From contig JAFEAJ010000015.1 of assembly GCA_018266455.1 (NCBI GenBank), positions 1-64,000 on the forward strand: a stretch of 64,000 nucleotides of DNA, written 5' to 3'. A program made the translations under genes and the position numbers. Under the pieces are notes generated by a model. It had not been told where the DNA came from. It ran no database searches and saw only the letters and a program-made list of their open reading frames with translations. This DNA comes from Bacteroidota bacterium. Lineage in GTDB: Bacteria; Bacteroidota; Bacteroidia; Chitinophagales; Chitinophagaceae. Shown here piece after piece: positions 36,258 through 45,305 of the stretch (positions are counted from its first letter, which is position 1; each line of letters begins with the position of its first letter).

Positions 36258-38246
36258 TTACTTCTTCAAATATTTGTTATACCAGGCCAGGTACCTTTCG
36301 TACCTGTCGCGCTGGTAGCTGGGCGTGCTGATGCCATGGAACTGGCCTGGATAAATGACAAGCTCAGTAGGAACACCAAGCGTTCGCAGCGCCTGGTACA
36401 TTTGTTCACTGCCGGCAGTAGGCACATTAAAATCTTTATCGCCGCTGAAAAAGACAGTAGGCGTTTTTATTTTATCTGCTTTGAGCAACGGATAAGAAAT
36501 TTTGATATAAGTGCTCATGTTTTTCCATGGCGGGCCAATTTCATTGTTATATTGATTGATGTATTCATCAACGCCATACAACGAAAGCGTGAATCCGGTG
36601 CCGGCGCCACTGCATGCTGCTTTGAAACGATTGTCGGCAGTGATCAGGAAGTCGGTGAGGATGCCGCCATAGCTCCAGCCTCCCACACCGAGTTTATCAG
36701 GATCCGCGATTCCTTTTTTTACAAGATAATCAACAGCCCCGTGCAGGTCGATCACTTCCTTATTGCCCCAGTCTGCAGAAATAATTTTTGTATAGGCAAG
36801 GCCGCGGCCGCTGCTGCCCCGGTAATTTACCGCTGCCACTGCATATCCTCCTCCTGCAAGCATTTGCCTTGCCAGGTCAAATTCAAAGTCGTCCTGGCCA
36901 ACGGGGCCTCCGTGAATGAACAGTATGAGCGGCAATTTCTTATTTGCGCCAGGCGGCAGGTATAAAATTCCAGACACATCGGCGCCATCGCTGCTTTTTG
37001 AAGTAAACCCTTCAACAGTGGCCAGTGCGAGCGGTGCGAGGAATTCGTCGCTGTGCTTTGTGAGCTTTCTTGCTTTGCCATTTTCCAATGCATATATTTC
37101 AGTGGGTGTTTGCGGCTCGCTCATGGTCACAAGAAAATTGCCATCAGGGTTTGTTTCCAAGGAATGGAAGGCACGTTCCCCATCTGCTATTTTTTTCATT
37201 TGCCCATTGGTTGCAGAAAAACCTGCTACATATTGCTGGCGGTCGTCTTCCACTAACGCATAAACAGTAGTGCCGTCATTCGACCAACGGGGGTAAAACA
37301 CGGGCCTGTCTAATGATTTGGATAATAACTTCGGTTCGCCGCCATCTTTAGGCACTAATGCCAGGACAGGTTCATCATACATCAGGTAATCTGCATTGCC
37401 GGTACTGCGCGAATAAGCGATCCATTTTCCATCGGGGCTCCATCGGGGAGAGTTATCCGAGCCTGCCCATGTAGTGATTTGCCTGGCGGCAGCACCTGGC
37501 TTCGCATCGACCAGGTAAATGTCCGTATTCTCATTTTTATCCGGGTCGGCGGTGCGGTTGCTCACAAACAAAATTTGTTTGCCATCAGGGCTCCAGGTTG
37601 CTTCGCCCTCGTTATAATTTCCACGGGTAAGGGTATCCAGTTTCTTGGTTGTAATATCAAAGAGGTACAAATGCGTGTGCAATTTTTTATACCGATAGCC
37701 TTCTACATCTTGTTTGAATTGATACCGGTCAATGACAAGCGGCTTAGCTGTTTTTATTTTGCCTGTGTCATCAGGTTCTTTATCAGTAATAGTCAATAAC
37801 AATGTTTTAGCATCCGGGCCCCAGGCATAATCATTAATGCCTGGTTTTATATCAGTGAGTTTTTTCCCTTCTCCTCCTCGCCTGTCCATTAACCACAATT
37901 GACTTGATTTACTCTCCTGCCGCGAAGAGAGAAAGGAAATATATTTCCCGTCGGGGCTCCATTTGGGGCTGCTTTCGTTTTCTTCATCACTGGTAAGCTG
38001 AATGGTTTGCGTTCCATCCCAGCTCACCATCCAGAGGTTGGTAATGCGCTTATCTTTTAAGGAGTCAATGGTGCTAACCGTGTAAACAACCCATTTCCCT
38101 TCCGGGGAAATTTGTGGGTTGCCTACATAAGGAAGCTGATAAATATCTGCGGGCCTGATCATTCGTTTGGCATGAACTTGCGCTGAAACATCAGGTCGGC
38201 CTGAGAACAGGACCAGCGCTATTAAAAATTTTTTTCGCATAAGCAT
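36258..38246 (-). CDS. S9 family serine peptidase (prolyl oligopeptidase / acylaminoacyl-peptidase type), exported
   Basis: A 662-residue protein with a signal peptide (MLMRKKFLIALVLFSG…, cleaved near VSAQ). A second Met at 38240 is an equally possible start. Residues about 30-400 are TolB/PD40-type propeller blades (PQISPEGKWVVYTV, SPKWSPDGKYISF, SPRWSPDGKWIAY). The C-terminal alpha/beta-hydrolase domain (about 410-662) carries the catalytic triad: Ser525 in GGWSYGG, Asp605 in GDKDFNVP and His637 in GQFHG. Such enzymes cut short peptides in the periplasm, often after proline or from blocked N-termini. It is transcribed alone, with a gap of about 165 bases to the isomerase gene downstream on the same strand. 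Confidence 0.92.
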   Translation of the reverse strand: MLMRKKFLIALVLFSGRPDVSAQVHAKRMIRPADIYQLPYVGNPQISPEGKWVVYTVSTIDSLKDKRITNLWMVSWDGTQTIQLTSDEENESSPKWSPDGKYISFLSSRQESKSSQLWLMDRRGGEGKKLTDIKPGINDYAWGPDAKTLLLTITDKEPDDTGKIKTAKPLVIDRYQFKQDVEGYRYKKLHTHLYLFDITTKKLDTLTRGNYNEGEATWSPDGKQILFVSNRTADPDKNENTDIYLVDAKPGAAARQITTWAGSDNSPRWSPDGKWIAYSRSTGNADYLMYDEPVLALVPKDGGEPKLLSKSLDRPVFYPRWSNDGTTVYALVEDDRQQYVAGFSATNGQMKKIADGERAFHSLETNPDGNFLVTMSEPQTPTEIYALENGKARKLTKHSDEFLAPLALATVEGFTSKSSDGADVSGILYLPPGANKKLPLILFIHGGPVGQDDFEFDLARQMLAGGGYAVAAVNYRGSSGRGLAYTKIISADWGNKEVIDLHGAVDYLVKKGIADPDKLGVGGWSYGGILTDFLITADNRFKAACSGAGTGFTLSLYGVDEYINQYNNEIGPPWKNMSTYIKISYPLLKADKIKTPTVFFSGDKDFNVPTAGSEQMYQALRTLGVPTELVIYPGQFHGISTPSYQRDRYERYLAWYNKYLKK

Positions 38247-38351
38247 TTGATGAAGACCGAATATAAGAAATTTCAGTTCAATGAGTATAAAAAGAAAAGG
38301 CTGTTCTCAGGTCAGGGCGGGTAGCGATTTTTTTAAAAGATAAAATAAAAA

Positions 38352-38381
38352 TTTGTTCGTACGAAATTTTTCCTATCTTTA
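38352..38381 (+). promoter_or_regulatory. promoter with internal palindrome, probable BlaI-type operator
   Basis: TTTG (38352-38355) and TATCTTTA (38374-38381) are 18 bases apart, close to the Bacteroidota TTTG / TAnnTTTG promoter. Between them lies the perfect palindrome TTCGTACGAA (38356-38365), flanked by AAATT and AATTTT that lengthen the dyad imperfectly. A repressor dimer bound there would block the polymerase. The following gene is a BlaI-type repressor, so autoregulation is likely. The site would place the transcript start at or next to the first ATG of that gene. Confidence 0.55.
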
Positions 38382-38385
38382 ATTA

Positions 38386-38787
38386 ATGAAAAAAGAAATG
38401 AAAGAAAACACGGAACATCCAGAACCGACCAAATCTGAACTGGAGATTTTAAAGGTGCTCTGGAAACACGGCCCTTCCACGGTAAGATTTGTGAATGATA
38501 CATTGAATGAAGAGAAAAGAGCCGTTCAATACACTTCTACCCTGAAGCTGATGCAGATCATGGCCGAAAAAGGGATATTGAAAAGAGATGAAAGCAATAT
38601 GAGGCATGTGTATTGTCCTGCTATAGAAGAGCAGAAAACAAAAAACTTTTTACTGGAGAAATTCATCGATTCCATGTACAATGGTTCTGCAAGCAACTTG
38701 ATGATGCAATTGCTTGGCAATAAAAAGACATCGAAGAAGGAGCTCGAAGCCATAAAGGAATTGCTCAGGAATACCGGTAAAAAGTAA
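38386..38787 (+). CDS. BlaI/MecI/CopY family transcriptional repressor
   Basis: A 133-residue cytosolic winged-helix repressor. The N-terminal two-thirds match the family closely: PTKSELEILKVLWKHGPSTV (residues 14-33), VQYTSTLKLMQIMAEKGIL as the recognition-helix region, and RHVYCPAI for the wing. The C-terminal part (about 90-133) is the dimerisation arm. Repressors of this type are inactivated when a partner M56 metallopeptidase signals, and that gene follows 88 bases downstream. The ATG at 38386 sits only about 5 bases after the predicted -7 box; the in-frame ATG at 38398 (MKENTEHPEP) may be the real start. No beta-lactamase is nearby, so the regulated genes are elsewhere or are this pair itself. 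Confidence 0.92.
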   Translation: MKKEMKENTEHPEPTKSELEILKVLWKHGPSTVRFVNDTLNEEKRAVQYTSTLKLMQIMAEKGILKRDESNMRHVYCPAIEEQKTKNFLLEKFIDSMYNGSASNLMMQLLGNKKTSKKELEAIKELLRNTGKK

Positions 38788-38875
38788 TATTCATGTTTGT
38801 AGTTGTTGTTAACGGCCTGTTTTCGCAACCTTTACCAACTGCAAACCATAAGGCATCGATTAAAAAACATATTAT

Positions 38876-40942
38876 ATGCTCTCCGACCAAATTAAACAGG
38901 CAATTTGCTGGACATTGATCCACTCATTATGGCAGGGACTGCTGCTGGCGGTTATTGCAGGCGCAGTGATTATGGCAAGTCGAAAATCAGGGCCGGTTAT
39001 CCGTTATCATATTTTGTCTGTAATATTTTTTCTTTTTATTACCGCTTCCTGCACCACCTTTATTATCCAGTACCAGAAAGCTTCTTCTGGCGATTACAGC
39101 AGCAATACTCAATTCCGGGAAGACAATTCAGTCGCTGCGACCATAGGGGGATATCCTAAAAATGTAAACGCGGCAAGCAACGCTTTTTCAGAAATATTCA
39201 CAAACTATTTTAATGAACATGCCTCATTTGTTGTCATAATCTGGCTTATTATAATCACCGCACAATGCATCAGGTTAGTTGCGAATGCCTCGTATGTTCA
39301 GCGAATAAAGCATTACAAGACGCATGCGCCCGCTCAGTACTGGGGCGAAAGGATGTTGTTTCTTGCCAATAAGCTCGGGATAAAAAAAACCATTAGGCTA
39401 TTGCAATCTGAAATTGTGAAATCGCCGGTAGTTACCGGGTTTTTCAAACCTGTTATATTATTTCCCTTTGGCATAATGTCGCAGTTGCCTGCAAACCAGG
39501 TGGAAGCTGTTTTGCTGCATGAGCTTGCCCATATCGTTCGCAAGGATTATTTCGTGAACATGCTGCAGCATGTTGCGGAAATCTTTTTTTTCTTTAACCC
39601 GGGATTGCTTTGGGTTTCTTCTTTAATAAGGGATGAAAGGGAAAATTGCTGCGATGATATGGCCATCAGTGAAACGAAAAGAAAACAGGATTTTGTCAGG
39701 GCTTTGGTTTCTTTCCAGGAATATAATTTATCGGGCTCAAAACTTGTGCTTGCATTCCCTGGGAAAAAAAACCATTTGCTGAACAGGGCAAAACGCATTC
39801 TTACTGATCACAATAAAACATTGAACAATATGGAAAAAATCACCCTCGCGTCCGGGATTGCTATCATCTGCCTCATAACAATCGCATTTACCAAAATTCA
39901 AAAAGAACAAACTCGCGATATTAAACAGGTTACAAAAACTTTATCCCCTAATGAAAATGCAAGAGACACGTTGCCCGACAAAATTATTTCTATTGAAACA
40001 CCATATACTTATGATGTGCATTTCGACGGTAAAAAATATACACTAAAAGAAGAGGATGGAAAGGTGGTTGAATTATATGTTGACGGAAAAAAAATAGCAA
40101 ACGATAAAATTGGAGATTACAAGGAAGCTATAGAAAAAATTCATGTGAGTATGAAACAGCAGCAGGAAGAACTGCAGGAACAAAATGCAGTTCTTGAAAA
40201 GCAAAGCGCAGAACTCGCCGAACAACAAGATTACCTGAGAAAAAAAAGGGAGGATATGAAGGTGGAAGAAAACCAGAAACTCAGTGCTGAACAAATGGAA
40301 AAATTAAACAGAGACCAGGAAGAATTGCAGGAAAATATTTCAGCACTCAAGGCAGACGAAGAAGTTATGGCCATGAAATTTCAAAGAGACCAACAAGATA
40401 GGGCTTTAATGGCGACTTATGATGCGTTGAAACAAGATGAGATCAGGGTAAAAGACCAGATAAAAATTTTACAGCAGCAGGACTATGTAGAGCACAGTGA
40501 ATTGCTTAAAAAACAAATTTTCGAGCTTAAAGAAAAACAATTGGCACAACAGGAAAAGTTGTTGGAAATGAATAGGGCAATCCTAGACCGGCAACAAAAT
40601 ATTCACGGCAAGGATGGTTTTTTTGAATACAACTCTGCTGCCATCACATTTGATGGGTCAGCGAAATTCAGTTATGCTCCCGATGCTTTATCTGAAACTG
40701 AAACTTTTAGGAGCTATCCGCTTACTAGTGCCATTAATCAGTTGCTTGCGGAAGGTTTGATAAATTCAAAAGAAGACCTGGAATTTACGCTTGACAATAA
40801 AATATTAAAAGTGAATGGAAAACTACAGCCAGAAGAATTGCATGCCAGGTTTAAAGGACAATACCTCAAAAGCCCTGAAGACCACATCATTTATGCGAGG
40901 CATGGGCATTCGATAACCGGAAATATTGAAATAAAAAATTAA
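38876..40942 (+). CDS. BlaR1/MecR1-like M56 family membrane metallopeptidase
   Basis: A 688-residue integral membrane protein. Hydrophobic helices lie at about residues 15-35, 45-65, 115-135 and 322-342. The zinc motif is HELAH (His215, Glu216, His219), with the downstream acidic RDERENCCDD giving the third ligand. In the family, binding of a signal outside triggers cleavage of, or signalling to, the BlaI repressor encoded upstream. Here the C-terminal portion is not a penicillin-binding sensor domain. It is instead a long Gln/Glu/Lys-rich coiled coil (about 415-570), followed by a beta-rich tail. The signal sensed is therefore probably not a beta-lactam. A bidirectional terminator follows. 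Confidence 0.88.
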   Translation: MLSDQIKQAICWTLIHSLWQGLLLAVIAGAVIMASRKSGPVIRYHILSVIFFLFITASCTTFIIQYQKASSGDYSSNTQFREDNSVAATIGGYPKNVNAASNAFSEIFTNYFNEHASFVVIIWLIIITAQCIRLVANASYVQRIKHYKTHAPAQYWGERMLFLANKLGIKKTIRLLQSEIVKSPVVTGFFKPVILFPFGIMSQLPANQVEAVLLHELAHIVRKDYFVNMLQHVAEIFFFFNPGLLWVSSLIRDERENCCDDMAISETKRKQDFVRALVSFQEYNLSGSKLVLAFPGKKNHLLNRAKRILTDHNKTLNNMEKITLASGIAIICLITIAFTKIQKEQTRDIKQVTKTLSPNENARDTLPDKIISIETPYTYDVHFDGKKYTLKEEDGKVVELYVDGKKIANDKIGDYKEAIEKIHVSMKQQQEELQEQNAVLEKQSAELAEQQDYLRKKREDMKVEENQKLSAEQMEKLNRDQEELQENISALKADEEVMAMKFQRDQQDRALMATYDALKQDEIRVKDQIKILQQQDYVEHSELLKKQIFELKEKQLAQQEKLLEMNRAILDRQQNIHGKDGFFEYNSAAITFDGSAKFSYAPDALSETETFRSYPLTSAINQLLAEGLINSKEDLEFTLDNKILKVNGKLQPEELHARFKGQYLKSPEDHIIYARHGHSITGNIEIKN

Positions 40943-40945
40943 CAA

Positions 40946-40979
40946 ACAAAAAGCCTGATTAGCCATATCGGGTTTTTTG
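40946..40979. terminator. bidirectional terminator between convergent genes
   Basis: An A-rich run, CCTGAT (40954-40959), a 7-base loop, ATCGGG (40967-40972) and a T run form a 6-base-pair stem extended by A/T pairs. It lies between the stop of the M56 gene and the stop of the minus-strand TonB-dependent receptor, and can serve both. Confidence 0.75.
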
Positions 40980-40984
40980 TTTTA

Positions 40985-43432
40985 TCAAAGTTTGATGTTT
41001 ACGGCAAACATAAAATTTGTTGTTGCCATAGGGAAGAGAAAGTTTTCAGTAATCAGGCTTCCTCCATAAAAGTACGAATAGGTGTATCCGTTGGGCTCAT
41101 ACTTTTTGTTGAAAAGGTTATTGGCCTGGAAAATAAAATTTGTTTCACTAATGGTTTTTGATTTAACCGTATAGCTCATCCTGAGGTTCTGCACATAATA
41201 ACCATTCAGTTTCCTGTTTTCCTTTTGTGCATTATCCAGGTATTCTTTGCTTACGTATTTTCCAATTAAATCAAGCTCAAAATTTTCGATGGGCAGAAAA
41301 TTAACCGAAGCTCCGCCAACTATTGAGGGCGAAAATGCAATATCGGTTTTTTGGTAAGAAAAATTTTTTTGCCCCCCATTGTCATAATCATCAATATACT
41401 CAGTATAATTTTTTACTTTGTTCCTGCTGAAAGCCATGTTGGCAGCAGCATTTAGCCAGCCCGTTAGCTTAATACTTCCTTCTAATTCGAGGCCAAGACG
41501 GTAACTGTCAGGAATATTTGCCCTGGTATATTCACCTACGTTATTTATTTTTCCGTTCAGCACCAACTGATTTTTATAAAGCATGTAGTAGCCGGTTGCA
41601 CTAAAAGAATACTGAGAATTTTTTTTTGCAATTCCCAGTTCAAAGTCATGAAGCTTTTCTGGTTTCGGTAATTCATTTTGATTCGCTTCAAAATCTCCCC
41701 TGTTGGGTTCGTGGTTGCCCAGCGAGTAGGAAAAATATGACTGCCATTCATGATTGGCATAGCTAATGCCAGCTTTAGGATTAATGAAATTATATTTAGG
41801 ATTCACGAATAAAGAAGAGTTGTCTTCAAACCCGTTGATATGATAATTAATGGTACGGAACTGCAGGTCTGCGAATGCGGTAAAGTACCTGTTCAGCTTT
41901 TGCTGGAGCTTGGCATATAAATTAAAATCAGTTTTATGGGCTGGCACATTATAATATTCATAGCCAGTTGGCATACCTCCGTTCTGCGACCAGTTCACTA
42001 AACCATAATGCTTTCCGTCATACCTGTCCCATCCGCCGCCAATCACAAACAAGGCGCCCTTATTTTTATATTGAAGGGAGAAAATGCCGCCGTAAAAATA
42101 ATTAGCGAGCCATTTTTGCCGGATGAGGTCAGTAGAATACACTGTATCGTTCCCTGCAACATAAGGGCTAAGCCCGTAATTACTGTATGGTTGAGCATTT
42201 TTGTATTCTTCATAATAGCCATAACCACGGGTAAGAAACCCGGCAACATTAAATGATAATTGCTGGTTGACCTGGTGATTAAAAAATAGCTGGTAATGGT
42301 TTTGCCAGTAATTGTCAGTTTGGTTTTTATAAGAGAAATAATTGTAAGTGCGGTTATTTGAATTATACAGGTTCAATGAATCGGCCTGAGTGAAATAAAG
42401 ACTGCCCCTGTTGTTATTATAATGCTGGTCAAGAGCTGCTTTATCGCCCTCTAATTTTGCTTCGGGTATCCCATTCCATGCCTGGTAAGTTTTTTCATAT
42501 CCTGAAATGATATTAAAACGAAAAGAAGATTTCCTGCAGTAGTAAGCAGCAGAAAGGTAAAATGATTTCAGGTTGCTTGTCGCACGGTCAATGTAGCCAT
42601 CACTGCTGATGCGCGATAAGCGGGCATCAAGCGTAAAATGGTCATTGATCAAACCGGATCCGGCCTTTACTGTATTTTTCCATGTATTGAATGAGCCATA
42701 GCTGTTATTGATTTCTGCATAGGCTTTATCGTTAAATTCATTGGTAGAGAAATTGATGGTAGCACCGAAAGCCCCGGCCCCATTGGATGAAGTCCCCACG
42801 CCGCGCTGTATTTGTATGCTATTGACGGAAGAGGCGAAATCAGGCAGGTCAACAAAATAGATCGACTGGTCTTCCGCGTCATTATAAGGGATGCCGTTCA
42901 ATGTCATATTGATCCTGGTGGCATCCGTTCCGCGAATATAAATGCCTGTATAGCCAACGCCGTTGCCCGCATCTGAATTGATGACAACAGAAGGAGTTTG
43001 GCCCAGGAGAAAAGGCAGGTCCTGGCCGAGGTTTGTTTTCTTGATTTCCTTTTCGCTGATATTTGTTTTTGTAAATGGGGCCTTCTCGCCTGCCCGCAAT
43101 GCTTTTACTTCAACAGGCTGAAGGAATAATTGTATGGGTTCGAGCGGAAGAGATAACATTTCATTGTTTACTTCGATATTGGCCTCGTAAATTCTATAGC
43201 CAATGCTGGTAGCTTTTATTTCTATTTTTTTCATGTTTGTTTTCCTGAACTCAAAAAAGCCTGAATCATCGGTCAGAGTAGCTCCCAGGTGTGAGACCTC
43301 GACAGTAGCATTTGGAATGGGGATACCAAGTTGCCCATCAATTACTTTCCCTTTTACCACGGTTTGGGCCAAAATATTTTTTACGGGTAATGTCATAATA
43401 AAAGCGAAAAGCAGTGTTTTCATTGTATGCAT
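40985..43432 (-). CDS. TonB-dependent outer-membrane receptor, probably for thiamine
   Basis: An 815-residue outer-membrane transporter. After a signal peptide (to about residue 23, ILAQ) comes a CarboxypepD_reg-like domain (about 25-110; VKGKVIDGQLGIPIPNATV). A plug domain follows (about 115-235; ISEKEIKKTNLGQDLPFLL, TGIYIRGTDATRINMTLNGIP, IQRGVG) and then a 22-strand barrel ending in an aromatic-rich strand (NFMFAVNIKL). The start could also be the Met at 43423. A TPP riboswitch lies in the leader of this gene on the same strand, so thiamine or a thiamine phosphate is the likely substrate. Such TPP-controlled receptors are known in Bacteroidota, usually beside a PnuT-type inner-membrane transporter. 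None is seen here, so the inner-membrane step must be encoded elsewhere. Confidence 0.9.
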   Translation of the reverse strand: MHTMKTLLFAFIMTLPVKNILAQTVVKGKVIDGQLGIPIPNATVEVSHLGATLTDDSGFFEFRKTNMKKIEIKATSIGYRIYEANIEVNNEMLSLPLEPIQLFLQPVEVKALRAGEKAPFTKTNISEKEIKKTNLGQDLPFLLGQTPSVVINSDAGNGVGYTGIYIRGTDATRINMTLNGIPYNDAEDQSIYFVDLPDFASSVNSIQIQRGVGTSSNGAGAFGATINFSTNEFNDKAYAEINNSYGSFNTWKNTVKAGSGLINDHFTLDARLSRISSDGYIDRATSNLKSFYLSAAYYCRKSSFRFNIISGYEKTYQAWNGIPEAKLEGDKAALDQHYNNNRGSLYFTQADSLNLYNSNNRTYNYFSYKNQTDNYWQNHYQLFFNHQVNQQLSFNVAGFLTRGYGYYEEYKNAQPYSNYGLSPYVAGNDTVYSTDLIRQKWLANYFYGGIFSLQYKNKGALFVIGGGWDRYDGKHYGLVNWSQNGGMPTGYEYYNVPAHKTDFNLYAKLQQKLNRYFTAFADLQFRTINYHINGFEDNSSLFVNPKYNFINPKAGISYANHEWQSYFSYSLGNHEPNRGDFEANQNELPKPEKLHDFELGIAKKNSQYSFSATGYYMLYKNQLVLNGKINNVGEYTRANIPDSYRLGLELEGSIKLTGWLNAAANMAFSRNKVKNYTEYIDDYDNGGQKNFSYQKTDIAFSPSIVGGASVNFLPIENFELDLIGKYVSKEYLDNAQKENRKLNGYYVQNLRMSYTVKSKTISETNFIFQANNLFNKKYEPNGYTYSYFYGGSLITENFLFPMATTNFMFAVNIKL

Positions 43433-43594
43433 GTTGGCATTGTTTTGATGATGGATGCCTGATGGCCAGGAATAAGGAAGTTGGCATAAGCAATGAGAAA
43501 ACCTTGGAATTGCCGTGGCGCTTTCTTATTTCTTATTCATCATTTTTAGTTCCTTATTGGGGAAAATGCCGTGGAGGTAAAAAGTGGAATATTC

Positions 43595-43686
43595 GAACAC
43601 CTTCCCTGCGCAGGCATTACCCTGTTCAGGTTCTACGGGTATTATCTCAGCCGTTCCCGCATGTAGCAGGACCAGCACCCCGAGGA
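43595..43686 (-). ncRNA. TPP (thiamine pyrophosphate) riboswitch, THI element
   Basis: Read on the minus strand, the sequence contains the conserved THI-box pieces in order: CTCGGGGTGC, then GGCTGAGA with ATACCC, AACCTGAACAGGGTAATG and CCTGCGCAGGGAAGG. These are the pyrimidine-sensor and pyrophosphate-sensor helices of the TPP aptamer. It stands about 160 bases before the ATG of the TonB-dependent receptor and faces it. No clear intrinsic terminator follows the aptamer, so control may act on translation. On binding TPP it is expected to lower receptor expression. Confidence 0.95.
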
Positions 43687-43702
43687 ATCTGAGAAATCGC
43701 CA

Positions 43703-43710
43703 TAAAGGTA
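43703..43710 (-). promoter_or_regulatory. candidate -7 element of the riboswitch transcript
   Basis: TACCTTTA on the minus strand matches the Bacteroidota TAnnTTTG box at seven of eight positions and lies about 17 bases upstream of the aptamer, the right place for the promoter. A clear TTG box at the expected distance is not visible. Confidence 0.35.
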
Positions 43711-43825
43711 AAGGAAAATTTATTTATGCTGTAACATTCGGGTTGTGCCCTTCGTCAAACTGGTGCGCCAGGGCTTCGTATGCAACATTATTTATTCGGT
43801 TACGACTTTTCTTAAAACAATGTTT

Positions 43826-44539
43826 ATGAATAAGGCTATTTTTTCTGCTGCACTTCTTTTTATTAGTATTTGCACCTTTTCTCAAACCAAGGTGGTCAAT
43901 GACAAAAATGCGCAAAAGCGTAATGTAACCGGTTTTCATGCCATTAAAATTTCAGGTGGCATTGATCTTTACCTTGCGCAAGGCGAAGAAGCAGTGGTTG
44001 TGAGCGCTTCAGATATTGATGTGCGCAACCGTATCAAAACAGTAGTAGAGAATGGCGTGCTGAAAATTTATTTAGACCATGAAGGCTTTCACTGGAACTG
44101 GGGCAGTTTGCATATGAAAGCCTATGTTTCTTTTAAAGCCCTTGATGCGCTCGAAGCATCAGGAGGTTCTGATGTGTATACTGAAAGCGTAATAAAATCT
44201 GATAAGCTCAATGTGCGCCTTTCAGGCGGCAGTGATATGAAGGCGCAGGTAAATGCCAATTCGCTGAGCATTGACCAGAGCGGCGGAAGCGATGTAAATA
44301 TTTCCGGCAATGTGGCAAACCTTCAGATCGATGCAAGTGGGGGCAGCGATTTTCACGGTTATGAGCTCTTTGCCGAATACTGCAATATTGATGCGAGCGG
44401 TGGTAGCGACATGCATATTAATGTGAACAAAGAACTGAATGTTGTTGCCAGCGGCGGCAGCGATGTGTATTATAAAGGAAATGCAGTAATCAGGAAAATG
44501 AGCACCAGTGGCTCAAGCAGTATTTCGAAAAGAAGTTAA
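43826..44539 (+). CDS. DUF2807 (head GIN domain) exported protein, paralogue 1
   Basis: A 237-residue exported protein; the start at 43826 (MNKAIFSAALLF) is chosen because it gives a clean signal peptide ending in TFSQ. Upstream codons in the same frame are not signal-like. The mature part shows the DUF2807 pattern: VVNDKNAQKRNVTGFHAIKI, VENGVLKIYL, then right-handed beta-helix turns each ending in a GGSD motif (ASGGSDVY, LSGGSDMK, QSGGSDVN, ASGGSDFH and more). Members are secreted or surface proteins of unknown function and resemble auto-transporter adhesin heads. Three paralogues stand in a row on this strand, the next starting about 50 bases after this stop. Confidence 0.85.
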   Translation: MNKAIFSAALLFISICTFSQTKVVNDKNAQKRNVTGFHAIKISGGIDLYLAQGEEAVVVSASDIDVRNRIKTVVENGVLKIYLDHEGFHWNWGSLHMKAYVSFKALDALEASGGSDVYTESVIKSDKLNVRLSGGSDMKAQVNANSLSIDQSGGSDVNISGNVANLQIDASGGSDFHGYELFAEYCNIDASGGSDMHINVNKELNVVASGGSDVYYKGNAVIRKMSTSGSSSISKRS

Positions 44540-44588
44540 TAAAAGAGGATTCTTTAATAGATAATTAATGATCTTAAAATCAGTCGAC

Positions 44589-45305
44589 ATGAAAAAAACA
44601 GCTTTATTGTTCAGCAGCCTGGTTATGTCTTTAGCGGCCTTCTCTCAAAATAAAATTGTAAATGACCCAAATGCGCAAATACGTAAAGTAAGTTCGTTTC
44701 ATGGTGTCAGGGTTGCAACAGGAATACATTTGTATCTTACCCAAAGCAATGAAGAGGCAGTTGCTGTTAGTGCCAACAATAAGGAAAACAGGGACAGGAT
44801 CGTTACTGAAGTAATAGACGGCGTGTTGAAAATTTATTTTGACAATCGCGAGTGGTCTTGGAGAGATCAGGGCAACAGGCATTTAGTGGCTTATGTTTCC
44901 TGCAAATCGCTCGATCAGATGAAAGCCAGTTCAGGAGCTCATGTTGAGGTAGAAGGAACTATTAGCTCCGGCAATATTGCCATGGATTTTTCAAGTGGTG
45001 CTTCATTTAAGGGGAATGTAACAGCAAGTGACCTCACAGTGAGACAGGGCAGTGGGGCGCACTCCACCATTTCAGGGACGACTTCACATTTGAAAGCAGA
45101 TGCGAGCAGTGGTAGTCATATTGATGCTTCTGCCCTGGAGTCTTCTGTTTGCGATGCAGATGCCAGCAGTGGCGGGCACATCAGTGTTAGTGTATCAAAA
45201 GAATTTAATGCCTCTGCAAGCAGCGGCGGACAGGTTTACTATACCGGCAATGCTTCCATAAGGTCTATCAACACCAGCAGCGGCGGGCATGTGTTGAAGA
45301 GGTGA
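44589..45305 (+). CDS. DUF2807 (head GIN domain) exported protein, paralogue 2
   Basis: A 238-residue exported protein with a signal peptide from the Met at 44589 (MKKTALLFSSLVMSLAAFSQ). An upstream in-frame ATG at 44568 gives a less typical N-terminus. It is clearly homologous to its neighbours over the whole length (IVNDPNAQIRKVSSFHGVRV, VIDGVLKIYFDNREW). Its beta-helix turn motif is SSGAH or SSGGH in place of GGSD: ASSGAHVE, GSGAHST, ASSGSHID, ASSGGHIS, SSGGQVY and SSGGHVLKR at the end. His side chains would line up in a ladder on one face, which could bind metal; that is speculation. The spacing of about 50 bases to paralogue 1 suggests co-transcription. Confidence 0.85.
   Translation: MKKTALLFSSLVMSLAAFSQNKIVNDPNAQIRKVSSFHGVRVATGIHLYLTQSNEEAVAVSANNKENRDRIVTEVIDGVLKIYFDNREWSWRDQGNRHLVAYVSCKSLDQMKASSGAHVEVEGTISSGNIAMDFSSGASFKGNVTASDLTVRQGSGAHSTISGTTSHLKADASSGSHIDASALESSVCDADASSGGHISVSVSKEFNASASSGGQVYYTGNASIRSINTSSGGHVLKR

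Noticed and set aside
38386..40942. Beta-lactam resistance locus
   Set aside because: BlaI and M56 alone do not imply it: no beta-lactamase or penicillin-binding sensor domain is present in the window.
43414..43829. Plus-strand frames of 80-90 codons opposite the receptor leader
   Set aside because: They are read through the complement of the TPP riboswitch and have no coding character.
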